Source: Alphaproteobacteria bacterium
GTDB taxonomy: Bacteria; Pseudomonadota; Alphaproteobacteria; MPNO01; VGEU01
DNA length: 64,000 nucleotides
Assembly: GCA_016869145.1 (NCBI GenBank)
Contig: VGEU01000004.1
Location: forward strand, 1-64,000
Reading direction: 5' to 3'
Position 1 is the first letter of the stretch. Each line of letters opens with the position of its first letter. Of this stretch, positions 58,064 through 64,000 are shown piece after piece. Below the pieces are notes generated by a model. The model searched no databases and was not told the origin of the DNA. It saw only the letters and a program-made list of their open reading frames with translations. The position numbers were made by a program, and so were the translations under genes.

Positions 58064-58789
58064 TCAGGCCCGGCCGATCGTCTCCTTGATCATCGCCGAG
58101 AAGGCGCGGAGCGCGCCCGCGCCGTCGCCGCGGAACGACGAGCCGTGCATGGCCGCGAGCGTCTGCGGCGCGAGCGCGGCGAGACCCTCGATGATGCCCT
58201 CGGTGCGCGGCGTCCACGGCATCGCATGCGCCATCGGCCCCTGCAATTGCTGGCGCGTATAGGCGGCGGTGCGGCCGAGAATGTCGCTCTCCGTCACCGC
58301 CTCGACGTCGCCGTTGTGACCGAAGAGATCGGAGACGAAGAGCGTCCGCGCGGTTTCCTCGTAGAGGAGGCTCGCGTCCCAGCCATGTGGCACGTGCGCG
58401 GTCGCGATGGTGCGGAACCGATATTTGCCGGTGGTGAGACGCTCGTCGGCGGCGAGAACGCGCGCCGGCTTGTCGCAGTAGTCCGCCATGCACACGCGCG
58501 CGCCGACGAAGCTGCAGAGCGGCTGTGCGTTCGGGGCCACCGCGAGCCACTCGTTCAGCGCGCCGCATTCGTCGGGCTCGAAATGGCTGAAGCCGATCCA
58601 GCGGATCGTCGCCGGGTCGAGGACGCGCGAGGCCGCCTCGCGCACCTCGGGGAACGCGCGGCGAAGATTGGTGTGATAGAGGAGCGGCTCGGCGTCCTTC
58701 ACCAAGAACGAGTTGAACTGGAAGTTGGTCGCCTGGTTGTAGACGGTGAGGCGGTAGATGTCGGGCGCGATCTCCGCGACGGTCGCCAT
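58064..58789 (-). CDS. MBL-fold metallohydrolase of the flavodiiron (ODP) type
   Basis: A 241-residue metallo-beta-lactamase-fold protein. The metal motif reads SHFEPDECG, that is HxExD instead of the hydrolase HxHxDH; this is the pattern of flavodiiron protein cores, which bind two irons and reduce O2 or NO. Further ligands are His in TAHVPHGWD, Asp in TLFVSDLFG and His in AAMHGSSF. No flavodoxin domain is attached. Start at 58789 (MATVAEIAPDIYR) is preferred. It converges with the ferritin-like gene 16 bp away. Confidence 0.78.
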   Translation of the reverse strand: MATVAEIAPDIYRLTVYNQATNFQFNSFLVKDAEPLLYHTNLRRAFPEVREAASRVLDPATIRWIGFSHFEPDECGALNEWLAVAPNAQPLCSFVGARVCMADYCDKPARVLAADERLTTGKYRFRTIATAHVPHGWDASLLYEETARTLFVSDLFGHNGDVEAVTESDILGRTAAYTRQQLQGPMAHAMPWTPRTEGIIEGLAALAPQTLAAMHGSSFRGDGAGALRAFSAMIKETIGRA

Positions 58790-58907
58790 GGCGGTGTCTC
58801 CTTCGATGGAGGCCGCATCGTGCCACGGCGCGCCGTGTCCGTCCCATGCTGTCGCATCATGCCGCCATCGCGCCGGCACAGGGCCGGATCGACGACGCGC
58901 CGAAGGC

Positions 58908-59288
58908 TCAGTTCTGGGCGCGTCGTTTGCGCGGCGGGTGATAGAGGACGAGCATCACGAGGTCCTCGTCGCCGGTGTTGAGGAGGTTGTGGCGCTGGCC
59001 GGCGCTGATCGGCGCTACCGTGCCGGCGCGGAGCGGCGCCGTCCGGCCCTCGACATCGAGCCGGCCCTCGCCGGAGACGACGTAGAACAGATGCGCCCAC
59101 GGCTCGGTGTGCTCGGGCGATCGGCCGCCGGGGCCGATCCGGGTCAGCTCGAGCCCGTAGGCGCCGCCGGTATAGGCGTCATCGACCAGGGTCTTGTAGG
59201 CCGCATGGGAGACCGCGAGCCCGCGGAGCTCGGTCCACGGGATCGAAGCGGGGTCGAAGGCGGGCGGACCCGCCGGCTCGTCATCCAT
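58908..59288 (-). CDS. Cupin domain protein
   Basis: A 126-residue single-domain cupin. Metal-binding motif 1 is visible as EHTEPWAHLFYVVSGEGRLDVEG and motif 2 as ISAGQRHNLLNTGDEDLVML. The small beta-barrel may be an enzyme or a sensor. The ATG at 59288 overlaps the stop of the His/Tyr-rich protein gene by one base (TGATG). Ligand unknown. Confidence 0.82.
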   Translation of the reverse strand: MDDEPAGPPAFDPASIPWTELRGLAVSHAAYKTLVDDAYTGGAYGLELTRIGPGGRSPEHTEPWAHLFYVVSGEGRLDVEGRTAPLRAGTVAPISAGQRHNLLNTGDEDLVMLVLYHPPRKRRAQN

Positions 59289-59620
59289 CACCAATATCCG
59301 ATCGGCCGTTCGCTGCCGGCCACGATATAGGGCCGGCCCCAGGCATCGTAGCACTGGGTGGCGGCGACGGCGACCCGTCGGCCGTACCAGTCGCGCGTCA
59401 CGCGCTCGACCGGGTGGCAGCCATAGGTGCGTGGGCTATGATAGTGGCGCGGCGGCGGGCGGTGATAGTGGCGGTGATAATAGGGCGGCGGGAGGTGATA
59501 GCCGTCGCCGAAGTGGAGCGAGAAGCCGCCGCGGAAGTCACCCGCCTCGGCCGGCGCGGCGATCAGCATCAGCGCCAGGACGGCGATCATGGCCCCGAGG
59601 GCCTTCGTCACGGACCGCAT
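59288..59620 (-). CDS. Small secreted His/Tyr/Pro-rich protein
   Basis: A 110-residue exported protein. A signal peptide (MIAVLALMLIAAPAEAG) precedes a region packed with His, Tyr, Arg and Pro (LPPPYYHRHYHRPPPRHYHS) and a folded-looking C-terminus with two Cys (YGCHPV..ATQCYDAWGRPY) that may pair. Such proteins are frequent in alphaproteobacteria, without known function; metal or polymer binding is a guess. It is coupled to the cupin gene. Confidence 0.72.
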   Translation of the reverse strand: MRSVTKALGAMIAVLALMLIAAPAEAGDFRGGFSLHFGDGYHLPPPYYHRHYHRPPPRHYHSPRTYGCHPVERVTRDWYGRRVAVAATQCYDAWGRPYIVAGSERPIGYW

Positions 59621-59685
59621 CGAACCCTCCCTTGGCTCGCTGCGGACCGATATACGGGCCGATTATGGCCCGAGTGCGGCGGGGG

Positions 59686-60174
59686 TCAGGCGAGGCGACG
59701 GTTGAGGATGTCGAGCGCGGCCGCGACCGCGGCGAGACGGACCGCGTCGCGGTCGCCGGCGAAGAAATGGCGCTCGAACAGGGTGCGCTCGCCCCGCCGC
59801 GACGCGGCGACGAAGACGGTCCCGACCGGATGCGTCGAGGAGCCGCCGCCCGGCCCGGCATAGCCGGTGACCGCGACCGCGACGCCGGCGCCCGAATGCG
59901 CGAGCGCACCCTCGGCGAGGCCCTGGGTGACCTCGCCGCTCACCGCGCCGTGCGCGGCCGAGACCGTCTCGGCGACACCGAGCCCGGTCGCCTTGGCGCT
60001 GTCGTGATAGAGAACGAAGCCGCGCTCGAACACCGCCGAGGCGCCGGGCACGGCGGTGAGGCAGGCCGAGACGAGGCCCGCGGTGCAGGTCTCGGCCGTC
60101 GCGATGCGGATGCCGTGCGCCTTCGCCGCGGCGAGCGCGGCGGCGGCACGGTCGAGATGCGGTTTCGGGAACAT
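59686..60174 (-). CDS. CinA C-terminal domain protein (nicotinamide-nucleotide amidase PncC)
   Basis: A 162-residue stand-alone CinA/PncC domain, which deamidates nicotinamide mononucleotide to nicotinate mononucleotide. Typical motifs are IATAETCTAGLVSACLTAVPGAS with the catalytic Ser/Thr region, VLYHDSAKATGLGV and VAVTGYAGPGG. The family usually has TGIAGPxGG; Tyr replaces Ile here. It is the last gene of the NadC-like operon, 7 bp after the aldehyde dehydrogenase, which makes a nucleotide-related role in that operon attractive. Confidence 0.85.
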   Translation of the reverse strand: MFPKPHLDRAAAALAAAKAHGIRIATAETCTAGLVSACLTAVPGASAVFERGFVLYHDSAKATGLGVAETVSAAHGAVSGEVTQGLAEGALAHSGAGVAVAVTGYAGPGGGSSTHPVGTVFVAASRRGERTLFERHFFAGDRDAVRLAAVAAALDILNRRLA

Positions 60175-60181
60175 GGCGGCC

Positions 60182-61639
60182 TCAGGCGCTGTGGTCGACG
60201 AAGACGTTCTTCACCTCGGTGTAGAGCGCGAGCGCATAGGTGCCGAGCTCGCGCCCAATGCCCGAGCGCTTATAGCCGCCGAACGGCGCGAACAGGCCGT
60301 AGCGGCTCGCGCTGCCGTGGCTGTTGATCGAGACCATGCCGCTCCGGACCGCCTTGGCGACGCGGAGCGCCTTGCCGATGTCTCTCGTCCACACCGAGCC
60401 GTTGAGACCGTAGTCGCTGTCGTTCGCGATGCGGACGGCCTCGGCCTCGTCGGCGAACGGGATGACGGTGAGCACGGGCCCGAATATCTCCTCGCGCGCG
60501 ATGCGCATCGCGTTGGTGGCGTCGGCGAAGACGGTCGGCGCGTAGTAGTTCCCGGTGCCGAAGCCGGCCGGCCGGCCGCCGCCGGCGACCAGCCGGGCGC
60601 CCTCGGCGCGGCCGATCGCGACATAGCCATCGACCGTCGCCCATTGCGCCGGCGAGACCAGCGGACCCATCTCGGTCGCCGGGTCGAGCGGATCGCCGAC
60701 CCGGAACGCGGCGGTCGCGGCGAGAAGCCGATCGAGCACGCGGTCCATCGCGCCGGCCTCGACGAGGAGCCGGGTGCGCGCCGAGCAGCTCTGCCCCGCG
60801 TTGCCGAAACAGGCCGGCACCGCCGTGGCGGCGGCCTTGTCGAGATCGGCATCGGCGAAGACGATATTGGCGCTCTTGCCACCGAGCTCGAGCGTCACGC
60901 GCTTGATCTGGTCGGCGGCGGCCTTGACGATCGCCGCACCCGTCGTCGTCTCGCCGGTGAACGAGATCTTGTCGATCAGCTTGTGCGTCGCGATGGCATC
61001 GCCGAGCCCGCGCCCCGGTCCCGGCAGGACCGCGAGGACGCCCGGCGGCACGCCGGCCGCGAGCGCGATCCGGCCCAGCATCAGCGATGTGACCGGCGTG
61101 TGGCTCGCCGGCTTCAGGATCACCGTGCAGCCGACCGCGAGCGCCGGCGCGAGTTTCCACGACGCGGCGAGGAACGGGAAGTTCCACGGCGTGATCGCAC
61201 ATACGACGCCGACCGGCTCGCGCAGCGTGAAGTCGAGGATCGGATCGCCGAGCGGGATCGTCTCGCCGAAGAACTTGTCGGCGGCGCCGGCGTAATAGTC
61301 GAAGACGCGCGCAGCGGCGTCGACCTCGTTCCGCGAATTGGCGATGGTCTTGCCGCCGGTCCGCGTCTCCCAGACGGCGATCGTCTCGGCTTCCGCACGG
61401 ATGCCGTCGGCGATCTTCTGGAGGACCCGGCCGCGGTCGAACGGGCGCATGCCGGACCACCGGCCGGCATCGAACGCCCGCCGCGCGGCCGCGGCCGCGC
61501 GATCGAGATCGACGACGCCCGCCTTGGCGACGGTCGCGACCGTCTCGCCGGTCGCCGGGTTCGCGACCGCGAAGCTCGCGCCGTCGGCGGCAGCGGCGAA
61601 CGCGCCGTCGATCAGGAGCCCGGTCGGCGTTGCGGTCAT
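60182..61639 (-). CDS. Aldehyde dehydrogenase (NAD+)
   Basis: A 485-residue aldehyde dehydrogenase. The catalytic Glu is in LELGGKSANIVF and Cys in GNAGQSCSARTRLL. ITPWNFPFLAASWKLAPAL binds cofactor and FGGYKRSGIGRELGTYAL closes the C-terminus. The subfamily resembles betaine-aldehyde, vanillin-type or 4-trimethylaminobutyraldehyde dehydrogenases; the true aldehyde is unknown. The ATG at 61639 overlaps the stop of the OMP-decarboxylase-like gene (ATGA); the longer track ORF is not supported. Confidence 0.88.
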   Translation of the reverse strand: MTATPTGLLIDGAFAAAADGASFAVANPATGETVATVAKAGVVDLDRAAAAARRAFDAGRWSGMRPFDRGRVLQKIADGIRAEAETIAVWETRTGGKTIANSRNEVDAAARVFDYYAGAADKFFGETIPLGDPILDFTLREPVGVVCAITPWNFPFLAASWKLAPALAVGCTVILKPASHTPVTSLMLGRIALAAGVPPGVLAVLPGPGRGLGDAIATHKLIDKISFTGETTTGAAIVKAAADQIKRVTLELGGKSANIVFADADLDKAAATAVPACFGNAGQSCSARTRLLVEAGAMDRVLDRLLAATAAFRVGDPLDPATEMGPLVSPAQWATVDGYVAIGRAEGARLVAGGGRPAGFGTGNYYAPTVFADATNAMRIAREEIFGPVLTVIPFADEAEAVRIANDSDYGLNGSVWTRDIGKALRVAKAVRSGMVSINSHGSASRYGLFAPFGGYKRSGIGRELGTYALALYTEVKNVFVDHSA

Positions 61640-62385
61640 GCGAAGGCGAGCGCCTCGCCGGCGAGCCGCCGCGCCGCCTCGCCCGGATCGGGGGCCGCAT
61701 AGATCGTGCGCCCGACGACGGCATAGGCGCGGCAACCCGTCGCCTCCTTGAACGAGCCGCCGATCGAGCCGCCGAGCGCGCCGATCCCGGGCAGGAACAA
61801 GGACGGCTCGTCGATCCGCTCCCGGAGGAACCGGGCGAGCCGCGCGACCTTCTCCGGATCGTTCGCCGGCACGACGAAATGATCGGCGCCCTTGTCGATC
61901 GCACGCTCGAAGATGCGGGTCAGCGCATCGTCGGCGATATAGCCACCGCCCGAGACGACATAATCGGCGAGCGGCAGCTCGCCGCCGACGACGGGACAGA
62001 GCCGGTTCGCGATCGCGCCGCCGACGAACGCGTCGACCGCGCGGGGGCCGGCGACCGGAAACAGGATCAGCCCGTCGGCGCCGGCGGCGCGGCAGGTCGC
62101 GGCGAACTTCGCGGCCATGTCGGGAACGTCGGGCCCGGCCTTCTGGTGGTCGTAGATCAGCGGCAGGTCGGTCTCGCGCCGGAGCATCCGGATCGCGCCC
62201 TCGAGCCCGAGGCGGAGAGTCGCGGTGAGCCCGAGCTTGTAGGCGACGATACCCGGGATGCGGGTCGTCGCGGCGACGATGCGCGCGATCTCGTCGACCG
62301 AGTCGGCATCGAGCGCCGGCATGACGCCGTGGCTCGCGCGGAGCGTCACGTCATGGAGGCCCGCGAGATCGACGCGCCGGAGCAA
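61636..62385 (-). CDS. Orotidine-5'-phosphate decarboxylase/HUMPS-superfamily protein
   Basis: A protein of about 249 residues with the OMP decarboxylase (HUMPS) beta/alpha barrel. The active-site Lys/Asp array is seen as IVAYKLG and LIYDHQKAGPDVPDMAAKF, and the phosphate loop as LFLPGIGALGG. A canonical bacterial PyrF has DLKFHDIPNT instead, so this is a divergent group. No ATG fits; the TTG at 62385, 5 bp after the nadC-like stop, is my choice. It decarboxylates or rearranges a ribotide, and its position after an NadC-like phosphoribosyltransferase suggests two successive steps. A second, standard pyrF may exist elsewhere. Confidence 0.72.
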   Translation of the reverse strand: MLRRVDLAGLHDVTLRASHGVMPALDADSVDEIARIVAATTRIPGIVAYKLGLTATLRLGLEGAIRMLRRETDLPLIYDHQKAGPDVPDMAAKFAATCRAAGADGLILFPVAGPRAVDAFVGGAIANRLCPVVGGELPLADYVVSGGGYIADDALTRIFERAIDKGADHFVVPANDPEKVARLARFLRERIDEPSLFLPGIGALGGSIGGSFKEATGCRAYAVVGRTIYAAPDPGEAARRLAGEALAFA

Positions 62386-62390
62386 CGAGC

Positions 62391-63290
62391 CTACTCCGCG
62401 GCGCGCGCGGCGGCCTTGAGCCGGGCGATGTCGCGCTGCGCCGACGGCTTGATGTCCTTGACGTCGAGCGAGATGTCGACCGCGGTGATCGAGTGGGTGA
62501 GATCGCCGATCGAGATCACATCGACGCCGGTCTCGGCGATCGGGACGATCGTGGTCTCGCGCACCCCGCCCGACGCCTCGGTGATGGCCTTGCCCTTGCA
62601 CATCTTGACGCCCTCCCGCATCTCGGGGAGCTCCATGTTGTCGAACATGATGACGTCGGCCTTGCAGCGGAGCGCCTCCTCGACCATCTCGAGCGTCTCG
62701 CACTCGACCTCGATCTTGAACGTGTGCTGGGCGCGGGCGCGCAGGAGCTCGACCGCGTTGGTCAGCCCGCCCGCGATCTTGATGTGGTTGTCCTTCACCA
62801 GGACGCAGTTGTGCAGCGAGAAGATGTGGTTGTGCGCGCCGCCGACGCGGACGGCGTATTTCTGCAGCACGCGGAAGCCGGGCCAGCCCTTGCGCGTATC
62901 GGTGAGCCTCACGCCGGTGTGCTTGACGAGCTCGCTGTAGCGCCGCGTCTTGGTCGCGATGCCCGACATCTGCTGCAGCCAGTCGATCGCGCAGCGCTCG
63001 ATCATGAAGAACGTCGAGGCGCGAGCCCTGATCTTGAGCAGGATCGTGCCCGGCTCCATCAGCTCGCCGTCCTTGACCGACACGTCGACGACGGCGTCGG
63101 GCTGCACGATCTTGATCGTCTCGTCGGAGAGGAGGAGGCCGCAGATCACGCCGTGCCCCTTGGCGTAGATCTGGCCGGTCTGCCACGGATCGTCACCGAC
63201 CAGGAAGCCACCGGTGGTGTCGCCGGGGCCGATCTCCTCGCGCAGACCTTGCTCGACGAAGGGGCGGATCATGAAACGGTTGAGCTGCAT
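62391..63290 (-). CDS. NadC-like nicotinate-nucleotide pyrophosphorylase (quinolinate phosphoribosyltransferase family), divergent
   Basis: A 299-residue type II phosphoribosyltransferase. Domain landmarks agree with NadC: GPGDTT near the N-terminus, ERCAIDWLQQMSGIAT with the PRPP/substrate Arg, LTDTRKGWPGFR and VLVKDNHI. However the usual DTRKTTPG reads DTRKGWPG, and GG(G)xNHR reads GGAHNHI, replacing an Arg that binds the substrate carboxylate in NadC. Substrate may therefore not be quinolinate. The ATG at 63290 is used. It stands between the amidohydrolase and OMP-decarboxylase-like genes in one operon. No nadA or nadB is nearby. Confidence 0.82.
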   Translation of the reverse strand: MQLNRFMIRPFVEQGLREEIGPGDTTGGFLVGDDPWQTGQIYAKGHGVICGLLLSDETIKIVQPDAVVDVSVKDGELMEPGTILLKIRARASTFFMIERCAIDWLQQMSGIATKTRRYSELVKHTGVRLTDTRKGWPGFRVLQKYAVRVGGAHNHIFSLHNCVLVKDNHIKIAGGLTNAVELLRARAQHTFKIEVECETLEMVEEALRCKADVIMFDNMELPEMREGVKMCKGKAITEASGGVRETTIVPIAETGVDVISIGDLTHSITAVDISLDVKDIKPSAQRDIARLKAAARAAE

Positions 63291-63313
63291 GGCGTTTCTC
63301 CGGTTGCAAGGGT

Positions 63314-64000
63314 CTAGCGCGCGGTTCCATCCATCGCGTCGCGGAAGGCGCGGCCTTCCTTCATGACGAGGTGGATGCGCGCGCGCTCCTCGAGGATGCG
63401 GATATCGGTGAGCGGATCGCCGTCGACGACGACGATATCGGCGATGCGGCCTTGTTCGAGGCTGCCGAGCTCGGGCCGCTCGATGCAGGCGGCCGCCGTC
63501 GAGGTCGCGGCGACGATCGCTTCCATCGGGCTCATGCCAAGCCAGTCGACCATGAAGCGGAGCTCGGCCAGGTTCTCGCCGACCATCAGCCGGTGCGACT
63601 GGTCGGTGCCGAAGGCGACCTTGACGCCGCGGCGGACGGCATCGCGCCAGAGCGGGATCTGGCCCTGCATCCTGTCGTAGATCTCGGCGTCCTTCTTGTC
63701 CTCCTGCGCGAGCTGCTGCGCGCCCCAGGCCTTGTTGCGCTGGCGGTGCTCGACCGAGAGCGGCACGAGGGCGAGCGTCGGCACCCACCAGGTGCCCTGG
63801 CGCAGCATCATGGCGACGCATTCCTCGTCGATGAACCAGCCGTGCTCGACCGAGTAGACCCCGGCGCGGAGCGCATTCCGGATGCCGGCGACGCCCTCGG
63901 CGTGGACCGCGACGCGCTTCTTCTTCATCGCCGCCTCGGTGACCGCGCAGGCGATCTCCTCGACCGTGAACTGCGGCTCGTCCCAGTGATCGGTGACCGA
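63314..64000 (-). CDS. Imidazolonepropionase-like metal-dependent amidohydrolase (5' end outside window)
   Basis: The last 228 residues of an amidohydrolase-superfamily enzyme. The metal His are in VAVHAEG and VEHGWFID, and the catalytic Asp in VAFGTDQSHRL. The C-terminal ELGSLEQGRIADIVVVDGDPLTDI is the family's closing signature. The frame stays open to the window edge, reading ..EPQFTVEEIACAVTEAAMKKK. It is the first visible gene of the operon, 23 bp before the nadC-like gene. Substrate unknown: a cyclic amide, dipeptide or lactam are possible. Confidence 0.85.
   Translation of the reverse strand, partial: SVTDHWDEPQFTVEEIACAVTEAAMKKKRVAVHAEGVAGIRNALRAGVYSVEHGWFIDEECVAMMLRQGTWWVPTLALVPLSVEHRQRNKAWGAQQLAQEDKKDAEIYDRMQGQIPLWRDAVRRGVKVAFGTDQSHRLMVGENLAELRFMVDWLGMSPMEAIVAATSTAAACIERPELGSLEQGRIADIVVVDGDPLTDIRILEERARIHLVMKEGRAFRDAMDGTAR

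Overview
The window looks like chromosomal DNA of a high-GC alphaproteobacterium. It carries alphaproteobacterial cell-cycle genes (divK-pleD, gcrA), envelope proteins of the DUF1849/EipB and DUF3108 types, a plant-type (class II) DAHP synthase, and TAXI-TRAP and tripartite tricarboxylate (TTT) solute receptors. The order cannot be fixed from the sequence alone. About 60 genes are packed densely, many with 1-4 bp start/stop overlaps (ATGA, GTGA).

Layout. 1-125: right end of an IS5-family element, abutting the stop codon of an alpha/beta hydrolase gene. 123-3852: solute receptor, TAXI-TRAP permease and hydrolase operon. 4.0-5.9 kb: S41 lipoprotein protease and ribosomal protein L33. 6.0-7.8 kb: pleD and divK. 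8.0-11.1 kb: ROK sugar kinase, LysR regulator, a small internally duplicated protein, an EipB-like protein. 11.4-17.6 kb: GGDEF protein, small lipoprotein, aspS, then rnd, a glutamine amidotransferase and a membrane-anchored protein. 17.7-21.4 kb: NDH-2-like dehydrogenase facing a two-SDR plus flavin monooxygenase operon. 21.5-26.3 kb: a cell-surface operon (MBOAT acyltransferase, SGNH-like protein, giant membrane protein). Its first two genes are each cut by one in-frame TAG, and its third carries a gapless 196-residue tandem repeat. 26.4-35.7 kb: rpsD, trmJ-cimA, nadE-cysS, class II DAHP synthase, glutathione reductase. 35.8-45.2 kb: succinate-semialdehyde dehydrogenase, DUF3800 protein, DUF3108-glmU-glmS-tenA, TTT receptor, PPOX flavoprotein.

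45.3-49.7 kb: tRNA-Val(CAC), then a scar where two divergent genes (a second PPOX protein and an IorB-like molybdenum hydroxylase) have both lost their 5' ends and are joined directly. Behind the truncated hydroxylase runs soxXYZA. SoxY lacks the usual GGCGG tail, and no soxB or soxCD is present. 49.8-59.7 kb: NIPSNAP protein, MFS transporter, gcrA, SRAP/HMCES protein, SLC13-type symporter, dienelactone-hydrolase-like protein, acyl-CoA dehydrogenase with a ferritin-like partner, a flavodiiron-type MBL protein, a cupin and a His/Tyr-rich secreted protein.

59.7-64.0 kb: a tightly coupled operon (amidohydrolase, NadC-like phosphoribosyltransferase, OMP-decarboxylase-like enzyme, aldehyde dehydrogenase, PncC/CinA amidase). 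The NadC-like protein has Ile where the NadC family has a substrate-binding Arg. This operon is my best candidate for an undescribed pathway. The SoxY variant cluster, the paired amber codons and the 196-residue duplication come next.
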